Shown piece after piece: positions 5,987-14,924 of a stretch of DNA of 18,893 bases (position 1 is the stretch's first letter; the number at the start of each line of letters is the position of its first letter). Below the pieces are notes generated by a model, which worked only from the letters and a program-made list of their open reading frames with translations, was not told where the DNA came from and searched no databases. A program made the translations under genes and the position numbers. Source of the DNA: Gammaproteobacteria bacterium (GTDB taxonomy: Bacteria; Pseudomonadota; Gammaproteobacteria; Pseudomonadales; Pseudomonadaceae); NCBI GenBank assembly GCA_012735335.1, contig JAAYHO010000330.1, forward strand, positions 1 through 18,893. Reading direction: 5' to 3'.

Positions 5987-7792
5987 ATGCCCGAACTACC
6001 GGACTTCACCGACAACCTGTTGCAGCGCCTGCTGGCCAGCCGTCGCAACCTGTTCGTCGACCCTTCGAACCGCCTCAGCAGCGGCTTTCCAACCCCCGAG
6101 CAACTGGCCGAAACCGTGGCCTTCGCCCCCACCCAGGGCAATATCTGGCTGTTCGGCCAGCGCTATATGCTGATGCAGAGCGCCGCCTTCGGTCAGATCC
6201 GCAGCGGCCTGATCAACGAGCTGGGGACGGAAAAGGCCCGGGGCATCTATACCCATACCGGGTGGCAGGCCGGTGCGCGGCTGGCCGAGCAGGTTGCCCG
6301 CCAGTGGCCCAGCGGCGACCACGGCAGCCTGTTCTCCGCCGGACCGCGACTGAACATGCTCGAGGGCATGGTCAACGTGGAGCCCATCCGCTTCGAGATG
6401 GACAGCGCCACCGGCAGCTTCTACGCCGAGATGTTCTGGCACAACTCGCTGGAGGCCCAGGAGCATCTGACCCACCATGGCACCAGCAGCGAATGCGTCT
6501 GCTGGATGCAGACCGGCTTTGCCAGCGGCTATGCCTCCGCCCTGCTCGGCCACCTGGTGGTATTCCGCGAGACCGAATGCCGGGCCACCGGCCACAGCGC
6601 CTGCCGCATCATCGGCAAACCAGCCCAGCAGTGGGATGACATGGATGAGCGGCAGCCAGCCCCCGGCGATGAACTGTTCTTCAGCCACCTGTTCCATGGC
6701 ATGCCCGAGCCCGACACGTCGATGGACGGCCAGAACACCGACGAACAGAGCATGATCGGCTCATCATTGGCCTTCCTGCGCGCCAGGCAGATGCTGCAGC
6801 GGGTTGCCCCGACTCAGGCCACGGTACTGCTGACCGGCGCCTCGGGGGTGGGCAAGGAGCTGTTCGCCCAATACCTGCACCGCCACAGTTCGCGCCGTCA
6901 TGGCCCCCTGATCAGCCTCAACTGCGCCTCCCTGCCGGAGCATCTGGTCGAGGCCGAGCTGTTCGGCGTCGAGCGCGGCGCCTATACCGGTGCCGACCGC
7001 AGCCGCCCGGGGCGTTTTGAACGGGCCGATGGCGGCACCCTGTTCCTCGACGAGATCGCCTCCCTCAGCCCGGACGCCCAGGGCAAGATACTGCGCGCCC
7101 TGCAGGAGGGAGAGATAGAACGGGTCGGCGGTGGCAAGCCGATCCAGGTGGACGTGCGCCTGGTGGCGGCGGCCAACGTGCAGCTGCGTGACGAGGTGGC
7201 GGCCGGTCGCTTCCGCCAGGATCTGTTCTACCGACTCAACGTCTATCCGATCCGGATACCCAGCCTCAGCGAGCGCCGCGAGGATATTCCGGCGCTGATG
7301 AACCACTTCCTGCAGCGCTACAACCAGCTGCATGACCGACAGATCAGCGGCTTCACTACCCGCCTGCTGAACACCCTGCTGACCCACGACTTTCCGGGCA
7401 ATATCCGCGAACTGCAGAACCTGATCGAACGGGGCGTGATCAGCTGTGATGATGGCCAACCCATGGACCTGCAGCACATCACCTTCAATGGCGAACTGCT
7501 TGAGGACAACCTGCCACTGGGATTGACCGCCGACGGTCGACTGGACACCGGAGCCATGGAGCCGGCAGACAACCAGCGGCAAACCGACAGCGCCCCCACC
7601 CTGCCACCGATAGTGGCCCGGCTGGCGGCCTTCCTGGAAGGCACCGATGAGCGCTTGCAGATATCCCTGGACGAGCTGGAGAATGCACTGATCGAGCGGG
7701 CGCTCCAGCGCACTGCGGGCAACGTCACCGCCGCCGCGCAGTTGCTGGGCATGAGCCGGTCACAGGTCAACTACCGGCTGCGCAACAGATGA
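5987..7792 (+). CDS. Sigma-54-dependent XylR/DmpR/MopR-type aromatic-responsive activator
   Basis: The 601 residues have the NtrC-family order of the aromatic sensors. An N-terminal XylR_N/V4R ligand domain (about 1-212) comes first. Then an AAA+ domain (about 255-490) has Walker A GASGVGKE (284-291), the sigma-54-contact loop GAYTGA (331-336) and Walker B LFLDE (352-356). A Fis-type helix-turn-helix closes the protein (about 578-601, TAAAQLLGMSRSQVNYRL). The sensor domain keeps the zinc ligands of MopR with the same spacing: C172, E195, C198 and C206. W151 matches the pocket tryptophan. The start at 5987 gives MPELPDF; the open frame runs further upstream, but that stretch is promoter DNA. 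No strong ribosome site is seen. It is divergent from pchA, so p-cresol or a related phenol is the likely effector. It is longer than DmpR (563), mostly in the linker before the helix-turn-helix. Confidence 0.9.
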   Translation: MPELPDFTDNLLQRLLASRRNLFVDPSNRLSSGFPTPEQLAETVAFAPTQGNIWLFGQRYMLMQSAAFGQIRSGLINELGTEKARGIYTHTGWQAGARLAEQVARQWPSGDHGSLFSAGPRLNMLEGMVNVEPIRFEMDSATGSFYAEMFWHNSLEAQEHLTHHGTSSECVCWMQTGFASGYASALLGHLVVFRETECRATGHSACRIIGKPAQQWDDMDERQPAPGDELFFSHLFHGMPEPDTSMDGQNTDEQSMIGSSLAFLRARQMLQRVAPTQATVLLTGASGVGKELFAQYLHRHSSRRHGPLISLNCASLPEHLVEAELFGVERGAYTGADRSRPGRFERADGGTLFLDEIASLSPDAQGKILRALQEGEIERVGGGKPIQVDVRLVAAANVQLRDEVAAGRFRQDLFYRLNVYPIRIPSLSERREDIPALMNHFLQRYNQLHDRQISGFTTRLLNTLLTHDFPGNIRELQNLIERGVISCDDGQPMDLQHITFNGELLEDNLPLGLTADGRLDTGAMEPADNQRQTDSAPTLPPIVARLAAFLEGTDERLQISLDELENALIERALQRTAGNVTAAAQLLGMSRSQVNYRLRNR

Positions 7793-7802
7793 GTGGAAAG
7801 GG

Positions 7803-8891
7803 TCAGGCCAGCTTGAGGATCGGCTTGACCGCTGTGCCGTTGGCGGAATCCTCGAAGGCCTGGTTGATCTGGTCGAAGCTGTAGAACTTCACCAGCTTGT
7901 CGAAGGGAAAGCGACCAGCCTTGTAGAACTCGACCAGTTTGGGGATGAATACCCGGGGCACGGAATCCCCCTCGATCACCCCGATCATGCTCTTGCCCTC
8001 GGCCATCAGGTCGTTGTGCACGTCGATATTCATCTCCGGGGTCACACCGACAATCGCCACCACACCCAGGGGACGCAGGGCATGCATGCTCTGGCGTACC
8101 ACCGGCGGCACACCGGTGCTTTCCACCCCATAATGCACTCCACCGCCACTGGCCTTGCGAATCTCCTCGACCACATCCACTTCCTTGCCATTGAAGGTGT
8201 GGGTGGCACCCAGCTCCCTGGCCAGCGCCAGACGGCTGTCATGCACATCGACCGCGTAGATCTGCTGGCAACCGGCAATCTTCGCCGCCATGATCGCGCT
8301 CAGGCCCACCGCACCACAGCCATACACGGCAATGCTGGTACCGAACTCCGGTTTCAGGCGATTGAGCACGGTCCCGGCACCGGTCTGGATACCACAGCCC
8401 AGTGGCCCGAGCAGAGCCAGATCCACCTCCCGATCAACCTTCACCACGTTGCGCTCATGGGCTACCACATGGGTGCCGAAGGAAGACTGACCGAAGAAGG
8501 TACCCAGCTCGGTCTCACCCTGGTGCAGGCGGCAGGTGTGGTCATCCATGCGCCCGCCGAAGTTCAGCTCGTTGAACCGCGAGCAGACGGTCGGGTGCCC
8601 GGTCAGACAATTCTCGCACTGACCGCAATGGGCGAAGGACATCACCACATGGTCACCGGGCTCGAGACTGGTCACGTTCTCACCCACCAGCTCGACAACA
8701 CCCGAGCCCTCGTGGCCCAGCACGATCGGATAGGGCGAGATGCCCAGATCCCGAGCCACCGCGTCGGTATGGCATACGCCGGTGGCAACCACCCTGACCA
8801 GCACCTCATTGGCCTTGGGTGCGGACAGGGTCACATCTTCAATACTGAAATCCTGACCCTTGGAATGGGTCACTGCGGCCTTGATCTTCAT
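7803..8891 (-). CDS. Zinc- and NAD-dependent aryl-alcohol dehydrogenase (XylB-like)
   Basis: This 362-residue medium-chain zinc alcohol dehydrogenase is of the benzyl-alcohol type. Catalytic zinc ligands are C40, H60 (GHEGSG) and C166. The structural zinc cysteines are C89, C92, C95 and C103. The Rossmann motif GCGAVG is at 191-196, and D215 after the second strand suggests NAD over NADP. A near-ideal AGGAGGTAA ribosome site precedes the ATG. It has its own sigma-54-like promoter 41-70 bases upstream, and it converges on the activator gene with only 10 bases between the stops. I infer oxidation of 4-hydroxybenzyl alcohol, the intermediate released by p-cresol methylhydroxylase, to the aldehyde used by PchA. 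Other benzylic alcohols are equally possible. Confidence 0.87.
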   Translation of the reverse strand: MKIKAAVTHSKGQDFSIEDVTLSAPKANEVLVRVVATGVCHTDAVARDLGISPYPIVLGHEGSGVVELVGENVTSLEPGDHVVMSFAHCGQCENCLTGHPTVCSRFNELNFGGRMDDHTCRLHQGETELGTFFGQSSFGTHVVAHERNVVKVDREVDLALLGPLGCGIQTGAGTVLNRLKPEFGTSIAVYGCGAVGLSAIMAAKIAGCQQIYAVDVHDSRLALARELGATHTFNGKEVDVVEEIRKASGGGVHYGVESTGVPPVVRQSMHALRPLGVVAIVGVTPEMNIDVHNDLMAEGKSMIGVIEGDSVPRVFIPKLVEFYKAGRFPFDKLVKFYSFDQINQAFEDSANGTAVKPILKLA

Positions 8892-8943
8892 TGCGCGTTA
8901 CCTCCTGCTATGTTCAATGCCAGACAATAGGTGCAATACAGCA

Positions 8944-8959
8944 TGCAAGCGTCGCGCCA
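8944..8959 (-). promoter_or_regulatory. Sigma-54-like (-24/-12) promoter of the aryl-alcohol dehydrogenase
   Basis: On the minus strand it reads TGGCGC-GACGC-TTGCA. The invariant GG and GC pairs are present with the correct spacing, and only one base of the -24 hexamer differs from TGGCAC. Transcription would start near 8933, about 41 bases before the ATG, in the 131-base gap after pobA. No clear activator site was found upstream; it could lie within the pobA 3' end. Confidence 0.65.
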
Positions 8960-9022
8960 GTACGACACCCAGACGGTCAGCATAGCTCAACCATCCTGCA
9001 ACCATACCGGCCGTCCACCTAC

Positions 9023-10225
<1,203 letters not shown>

Positions 10226-10249
10226 TTATCGTTGTTTTTATATCTTTCG

Positions 10250-10290
10250 TTGTAACGCCCGGCATTTGAAGGCAATATCGGATCCGTTAC
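10250..10290 (+). promoter_or_regulatory. pobR promoter with flanking inverted repeat
   Basis: TTGTAA (10250-10255) and CAATAT (10273-10278) with a 17-base spacer form a fair sigma-70 promoter for pobR, giving a start near 10285. An inverted repeat GTAACG (10252-10257) / CGTTAC (10285-10290) brackets the promoter. It could be the PobR site shared by pobA and pobR. The arms are short, so the operator part is tentative. Confidence 0.4.
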
Positions 10291-10312
10291 TTGGACTTTC
10301 CGAGGATTACCA

Positions 10313-11194
10313 TTGATTGCAAATACGCCGGTACCGGTGTTCAAGCTGTACGGTGAGACGGTCCATTGGCCGACTCCCGACCTGCTGCACATGGAGTCGA
10401 TCCCCGAGCGCAGCCGCACGCATGACTGGCATATTCAACCCCATCAGCATGCCGATCTGGTTCAGATCCTGTACGTGCGCCAGGGCTCTGCAGAGCTGGA
10501 AATCGAGGGGCGCCAATATCATTTCAACGGCCCCGTGGTGCAGCTGGTACCCTCCCTTTGTGTGCACGGCTTTCGCTTTTCCGAGGATGTGGACGGTTAT
10601 GTGCTGAGTCTGGCGCAGCCGCTGGTCGAGGAGCTGGGCCGGCTTCTGGGTGGACGGATCCTGGCGAACGCCAGTGCCCATATGCTCGCTGCGCAGGAGC
10701 AACAGCACCTCGACAATGTGCTCGATGAACTCTGGCGGGAATACACCGACCAGGACGACGGTCGCGATCTGATGCTGACGGCGCTGACCTACATGCTGCT
10801 TATCTGGCTGCACCGCCTGCAGCGCAAGGAAGTGACCCAGTCCGTGCCGCATGACCGGGGAGAACAACACCTGAACACCTTCCTGCAACTGCTGGAACAG
10901 CATTTTCGCGAGCACTGGGCAATTGATACCTACGCCTCCCGCCTGGGGGTCAGCGCACCGCACCTCAATGCTCTATGTCGCCGCCTCTGTCAGCAGTCCG
11001 CCCTGCAGATCATCAACCAGCGGGTGGTTCTTGAAGCCAAGCGCTGCCTGGTCTACACCAATATGACCGTGAGCCAGGTGGCTGATACCCTGGGATTTTC
11101 CGAGCCTGCCTACTTCTCACGTTTTTTCAGACGCCATACCGGCCTGCCGCCCCGGGAGTTCCGTCTGCAGCACGTCAGGGATGCCGCGCAATGA
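10313..11194 (+). CDS. pobR: AraC-family regulator PobR (4-hydroxybenzoate-responsive activator of pobA)
   Basis: This 293-residue protein has an AraC-type N-terminal cupin-like sensor (THDWHIQPHQHADLVQILYVRQG, about 34-56) and a C-terminal double helix-turn-helix. The first helix-turn-helix lies around YASRLGVSAPHLNALCRRLCQQS. The second is VSQVADTLGFSEPAYFSRFFRRHTGLPPREFR, the AraC signature, at the end. The start is a TTG at 10313, supported by GAGG 8 bases upstream and by IANTPVPVFKLYGE, the N-terminal sequence typical of AraC-type PobR. It is divergent from pobA and overlaps pcaQ by 4 bases (ATGA), so the two regulators are made from one message. 4-Hydroxybenzoate as effector follows from family and position. 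Confidence 0.88.
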   Translation: MIANTPVPVFKLYGETVHWPTPDLLHMESIPERSRTHDWHIQPHQHADLVQILYVRQGSAELEIEGRQYHFNGPVVQLVPSLCVHGFRFSEDVDGYVLSLAQPLVEELGRLLGGRILANASAHMLAAQEQQHLDNVLDELWREYTDQDDGRDLMLTALTYMLLIWLHRLQRKEVTQSVPHDRGEQHLNTFLQLLEQHFREHWAIDTYASRLGVSAPHLNALCRRLCQQSALQIINQRVVLEAKRCLVYTNMTVSQVADTLGFSEPAYFSRFFRRHTGLPPREFRLQHVRDAAQ

Positions 11195-12117
11195 ACCCGG
11201 ACAACCGCATCAAACTGCGCCACCTCAACTGCTTCCTGGAAGTGGCCCGCCAGGGCAGCATCCAACGTGCCGCTGACGCCCTGTCGATCAGCCAGCCAGC
11301 CGTCTCCAAGACCCTCCGAGAACTGGAAGACTCCCTGAACAGCCGGTTGTTCGAGCGTGGCAGACAGGGCGTAACCCTGACCGATGCTGGCAATGCCTTC
11401 CTGCATGTGGCAGGGCCCAGCATGCAGGCCCTTCGCCGGGGCATCCAGAGTCTGCGCAGCGACGAGTACAAGTCAGGCGAACTACGCCTCGGCGTACTCT
11501 CCTCGGTCGAGACCCGGTTGGTACCCGATATGATCCAGCTGCTGCATGAACGGCATCCGGGACTGCGCATCAGTGTCACGGGCGGCCCCGCCGCCTACCT
11601 GCTGGGCCTGCTGCGCGGGGCGGAGCTGGATCTGGTGGTTGGCCGCCTCAGTGACAGCCCACACCTTGAGGGACTGCACTTCGAACACCTGTATGGCGAC
11701 GCACTGAAGGTCGTCGTGCGGGCCGGACATCCGCTGCTGGAATCAGCCGCCGAACTTCTGCCCAGCCGACTTACCGATTACCCCATGGTTCTCCCTCTGG
11801 CTGACACCACCCTGCGCCAGCATGCGGACAGCCTGCTCCTGCAATCGGGAGCGGGTTTACCCGCAAGCTGCCTGGAAACCCTGTCAAACACCCTGGCACG
11901 GGCCTATACCCTGCAGGCCGACGTGGTCTGGCTGGCCCCCCGGGATGCTGTACTGAGTGATCTTGAGCAAGGCATCCTCCATCTCCTGGCGCTTGACGGC
12001 CACTCCTCGGGGGGCTCGGTCGGGGTGTGCAGCAACCCGACCATCAACCTGCCACTGTCGGCGCAATGGTGCCTGGAGGCACTCCGGGAGATCTGCAACA
12101 ATCAACCCGACACATAA
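11191..12117 (+). CDS. pcaQ: LysR-family regulator PcaQ of the protocatechuate genes
   Basis: This 308-residue LysR-type regulator has the helix-turn-helix near the N-terminus (FLEVARQGSIQRAADALSISQPAVSKTLRELE, about 15-46). A two-lobed effector domain follows (about 95-300; LRLGVLSSVETRLVPDMIQLLHERHPGLRISV opens it). The segment SQPAVSKTLRELE plus the GPAAYLLGLLRGAELDLVVGRLSD stretch is characteristic of PcaQ/GbpR-like proteins. In rhizobia PcaQ activates pca genes in response to beta-carboxy-cis,cis-muconate and related intermediates. The ATG overlaps the pobR stop, and no strong ribosome site precedes it, so translation is probably coupled to pobR. Its stop codon lies inside a PcaQ-type operator upstream of pcaH. 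Classical Pseudomonas uses the IclR-type PcaR instead. Confidence 0.88.
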   Translation: MNPDNRIKLRHLNCFLEVARQGSIQRAADALSISQPAVSKTLRELEDSLNSRLFERGRQGVTLTDAGNAFLHVAGPSMQALRRGIQSLRSDEYKSGELRLGVLSSVETRLVPDMIQLLHERHPGLRISVTGGPAAYLLGLLRGAELDLVVGRLSDSPHLEGLHFEHLYGDALKVVVRAGHPLLESAAELLPSRLTDYPMVLPLADTTLRQHADSLLLQSGAGLPASCLETLSNTLARAYTLQADVVWLAPRDAVLSDLEQGILHLLALDGHSSGGSVGVCSNPTINLPLSAQWCLEALREICNNQPDT

Positions 12118-12129
12118 CCAAACGGTTAT
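12114..12129. promoter_or_regulatory. PcaQ operator upstream of pcaH
   Basis: ATAACC-AAAC-GGTTAT is a perfect 6-base inverted repeat with a 4-base spacer. It agrees with the PcaQ box reported from rhizobia (ATAACC-N4-GGTTAA) at all but the last base. It overlaps the TAA of pcaQ (12115-12117) and is centred about 65 bases upstream of the predicted pcaH start site, where LysR recognition sites usually lie. Confidence 0.75.
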
Positions 12130-12149
12130 ACATTCAGTCGCTCATTTCA

Positions 12150-12179
12150 TTGGTCAGACGGGCCTGCTCTCAGCACAAT
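12150..12179 (+). promoter_or_regulatory. Probable sigma-70 promoter of pcaHGBC
   Basis: TTGGTC (12150-12155) and CACAAT (12174-12179) are separated by 18 bases, giving a start near 12186 and a leader of about 19 bases before pcaH. Both hexamers are imperfect, as expected for a LysR-activated promoter. Confidence 0.45.
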
Positions 12180-12204
12180 GCCTCGCAACAAGAGGAGCAC
12201 GTCC

Positions 12205-12924
12205 ATGACCAATACCGAACATAGCCGCTTCGTCGCGCGGAATCGCATCGACCGCCACCCGAAGCCCTACTATCCCGATTACAAGACCTCCATCACCCGC
12301 TCCCCCCGTCAGGCGCTGGTGAGCATTCCCCAGTCCGTGTCCGAAGTGACCGGCCCGGACTTCAGCCACCTGCAGTTCGGCAAGAACGACAACGATCTGC
12401 TGCTCAACTTCAATACCGGCGCACTGCCGATCGGCGAACGCATCATCCTGCATGGCCGGGTCATCGATCAGTACGGCAAGCCGGTCCCCAACACCCTGGT
12501 GGAAATCTGGCAGGCCAACGCTGGCGGTCGATACCGCCACAAGAATGACCAGTATCTGGCCCCGCTGGACCCCAACTTCGGTGGCGTCGGGCGCACCCTG
12601 ACCGACCGGAATGGCTACTACATGTTCCGCACCATCAAGCCCGGCCCCTACCCCTGGCGTAACGGCCCGAACGAATGGCGTCCGGCGCATGTCCACTTTT
12701 CCATCAGCGGCCCGGCCATTGCCACTCGCCTGGTCACCCAGCTGTATTTCGAAGGCGACCCGCTGATTCCCCAGTGCCCGATCATCCGCACCCTGGACAT
12801 GGACAGCGCCCAGTCCCTGATCGCCCATCTGGATATGGGTATGGCCAACCCGATGGATGCACTGGCCTACCGTTTTGATATCGTCCTGCGCGGCCAGCGC
12901 CAGACCCACTTCGAGAACCGCTAG
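12205..12924 (+). CDS. pcaH: Protocatechuate 3,4-dioxygenase beta subunit PcaH
   Basis: PcaH is the iron-bearing subunit of the intradiol dioxygenase that opens protocatechuate to 3-carboxy-cis,cis-muconate. The start at 12205 (MTNTEHSRF) is chosen over an in-frame ATG 27 bases upstream because AGAGGAG lies 7 bases before it. It also gives 239 residues, the length of the P. putida protein. The non-haem Fe(III) ligands are visible: Y110 in NAGGRYRH, Y149 in GPYPW, and H162 and H164 in RPAHVHF. These are two positions later than the classical Y108/Y147/H160/H162. It begins the operon pcaH-pcaG-pcaB-pcaC behind a PcaQ box. It forms an alpha-beta complex with PcaG in the cytoplasm. Confidence 0.96.
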   Translation: MTNTEHSRFVARNRIDRHPKPYYPDYKTSITRSPRQALVSIPQSVSEVTGPDFSHLQFGKNDNDLLLNFNTGALPIGERIILHGRVIDQYGKPVPNTLVEIWQANAGGRYRHKNDQYLAPLDPNFGGVGRTLTDRNGYYMFRTIKPGPYPWRNGPNEWRPAHVHFSISGPAIATRLVTQLYFEGDPLIPQCPIIRTLDMDSAQSLIAHLDMGMANPMDALAYRFDIVLRGQRQTHFENR

Positions 12925-12934
12925 GAGACAGAGG

Positions 12935-13537
12935 ATGAACAAGCAACTACTGGCAGAAACCCCGTCCCAGACAGCGGGTCCCTATGTGCATATCGGCCTG
13001 GCCCTGGCCGCCGCAGGCAACCCGGAACGGGACCTGGAGATAGGCAACCGCCTTGCCACCTCCGCCGCCCCCGGCCAGCACATCCGCCTGGTCGGCCGCG
13101 TAATAGATGGCAATGGCCACCTGATCCGCGATGCCTACCTGGAGTTCTGGCAGGCGGACAGCAAGGGCGTCTACCATGGCGACTATCGCTGCGAAAATGA
13201 CTTCAACAGCTTCGGCCGCTCCGCCACCGCCTTCCAGAATGGCGAATGGGAGCTGTTCACCGTCAAGCCCGGTCAGATCAATAACGCCGCCGGTGTGCCC
13301 ATGGCACCGCACATCAACGTGCTGCTGTTTGCCCGGGGGATCAATATCCACCTGCAGACCCGCATCTATTTCAGCGATGAGGCCCAGGCCAACGCCGAGG
13401 ACCCGGTGCTGAAGCTGATCGAGCAGCCCGAGCGTCGGCTGACCCTGGTTGCCCAGCGCTGCGAGGACGACGAAGCAACCTACCGTTTCGATATCCGCGT
13501 CCAGGGTGAGCAGGAAACCGTGTTTTTTGACTACTGA
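12935..13537 (+). CDS. pcaG: Protocatechuate 3,4-dioxygenase alpha subunit PcaG
   Basis: This 200-residue alpha subunit partners PcaH and shares the intradiol dioxygenase beta-sandwich fold without the iron site. The N-terminal ETPSQTAGPYVHIGLA segment, the GRVIDGNGHLIRDAYLEFWQAD strand pair (about 49-70) and the APHINVLLFARGINIHLQTRIYF core are typical. The start at 12935 follows AGGAG, which itself overlaps the pcaH stop codon, so the two subunits are tightly coupled. The length agrees with the P. putida protein (201). The FxF/DIRVQGE-xETVFFDY end is also normal for the family. Nothing looks damaged. Confidence 0.95.
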   Translation: MNKQLLAETPSQTAGPYVHIGLALAAAGNPERDLEIGNRLATSAAPGQHIRLVGRVIDGNGHLIRDAYLEFWQADSKGVYHGDYRCENDFNSFGRSATAFQNGEWELFTVKPGQINNAAGVPMAPHINVLLFARGINIHLQTRIYFSDEAQANAEDPVLKLIEQPERRLTLVAQRCEDDEATYRFDIRVQGEQETVFFDY

Positions 13538-13553
13538 TAATGGAGAATGCAGG

Positions 13554-14924
13554 GTGGACAGCACAGCCAGTCAGTTGAACGAAGCCTACTTTGGCTTCCG
13601 CCCCATGCGTGCGGTGTTTTCCGATCGGCAACGGGTGCAGGGCATGCTCGACTTCGAGGCCGCCCTGGCCCGCGCTCAGGTACAGGCGGGGCTGGTGCCA
13701 CAAAGGTTTGCCGATATCATCAGCAGCCATTGCCAGGCACAGCATTTTGATCTGCAGGCACTGTCCCAGGCCACCATGCTGGCTGGCAACCCGGCCATTC
13801 CATTGGTCAAGCAGCTGGGCCGACTGATTGCCGCAGAAGATGAGGAAGCTGAGCGCTACCTGCACTTCGGTGCCACCAGTCAGGATGTGATGGATACCGG
13901 ACTGGTACTGCAGCTGCGGCAGGCCGTCCAGTTGCTTGAGCAGCAACTGGCGGAGCTGGCCGGCGAACTGGCGCGCACCGCCCGAGCCCATGCCAGCACC
14001 GTCATGGTCGGCCGAACCTGGTTGCAACACGCTACCCCCATCACCTTGGGCATGAAGGCAGCCGGCTGGCTGGGTACCGTCACTCGCCACCGCCAGCGCC
14101 TGGCCGAACTCAAGCCCCGTCTGCTGTGCCTGCAACTGGGCGGCGCCGCAGGTACTCTGGCCGCCCTGGGCGAATCTGCCTGGCCCTCTGCCCAGGCCCT
14201 GGCTGACGAGCTGAAACTGGCCCTGCCCGAACAGCCCTGGCACACCCAGCGTGATCGCCTGGCGGAACTGGCCGGCTGGCTGGGCAGCCTGGCAGGCTCC
14301 CTCGGCAAACTGGGTCGGGATCTCAGCCTGCTGATGCAGACCGAAGTGGGCGAAGTGTTCGAGCCCAGCGCACCGGGCAAGGGTGGCTCATCGACCATGC
14401 CGCACAAGCGCAACCCGGTCGGTTCCGCCGTGCTGATCAGCGCCGCCACCCGGGCTCCGGGTATGGTGGCCACCATGCTGTCGGCCATGGCCCAGGAACA
14501 TGAGCGCAGTCTGGGACTCTGGCACGCCGAATGGGACACGCTCCCGGAACTCTGCTGTCTGGTGTCCGGCTCCCTGGCACAGGCAACACAGATGATCGGC
14601 GGGCTGGAAGTGGATGCCCAACGCATGCTGGTCAACCTGGAGCAGACCCTGGGACTCAACCTGGCTGAACCGGTCAGCGTGGCACTGGCACCCCATCTGG
14701 GGCGTCACCGGGCCCATGAACTGCTGGAGCAGTGCTGCCGCGAAGCGGTGGAGGCCAACCTGCATCTGCGCCAGACACTCATTACCCGGCCAGAAGTCAC
14801 CCAGCACCTGAGCATCGCTGCCATCGACAGCCTGCTGGACCCGATCAGCTATACCGGCCAGGCCTCCCGCTGGGTCGAGCACGCCTGCCGCGACCACGAC
14901 CAATTCGAACAAGGAGAAGCATGA
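13554..14924 (+). CDS. pcaB: 3-carboxy-cis,cis-muconate cycloisomerase PcaB
   Basis: PcaB cyclises 3-carboxy-cis,cis-muconate to 4-carboxymuconolactone in the protocatechuate branch. The protein belongs to the fumarase/aspartase superfamily. The signature GGSSTMPHKRNP lies at residues 277-288, and FGATSQDVMDTG (105-116) and RTWLQHATPITLG (154-166) are the other conserved regions. The start is a GTG at 13554, 16 bases after pcaG, with GGAGA 7 bases upstream. It gives 456 residues, close to the usual 450. No in-frame ATG comes before the conserved YFGFRPMRAVFSD. The stop overlaps the first possible start of pcaC (ATGATG). In many Pseudomonas the next gene is pcaD; here it is pcaC. Confidence 0.94.
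   Translation: MDSTASQLNEAYFGFRPMRAVFSDRQRVQGMLDFEAALARAQVQAGLVPQRFADIISSHCQAQHFDLQALSQATMLAGNPAIPLVKQLGRLIAAEDEEAERYLHFGATSQDVMDTGLVLQLRQAVQLLEQQLAELAGELARTARAHASTVMVGRTWLQHATPITLGMKAAGWLGTVTRHRQRLAELKPRLLCLQLGGAAGTLAALGESAWPSAQALADELKLALPEQPWHTQRDRLAELAGWLGSLAGSLGKLGRDLSLLMQTEVGEVFEPSAPGKGGSSTMPHKRNPVGSAVLISAATRAPGMVATMLSAMAQEHERSLGLWHAEWDTLPELCCLVSGSLAQATQMIGGLEVDAQRMLVNLEQTLGLNLAEPVSVALAPHLGRHRAHELLEQCCREAVEANLHLRQTLITRPEVTQHLSIAAIDSLLDPISYTGQASRWVEHACRDHDQFEQGEA

Noticed and set aside
12178..12204. Upstream ATG for pcaH giving nine more residues
   Set aside because: It overlaps the predicted -10 and has no ribosome site, whereas 12205 follows AGAGGAG and gives the usual 239 residues.
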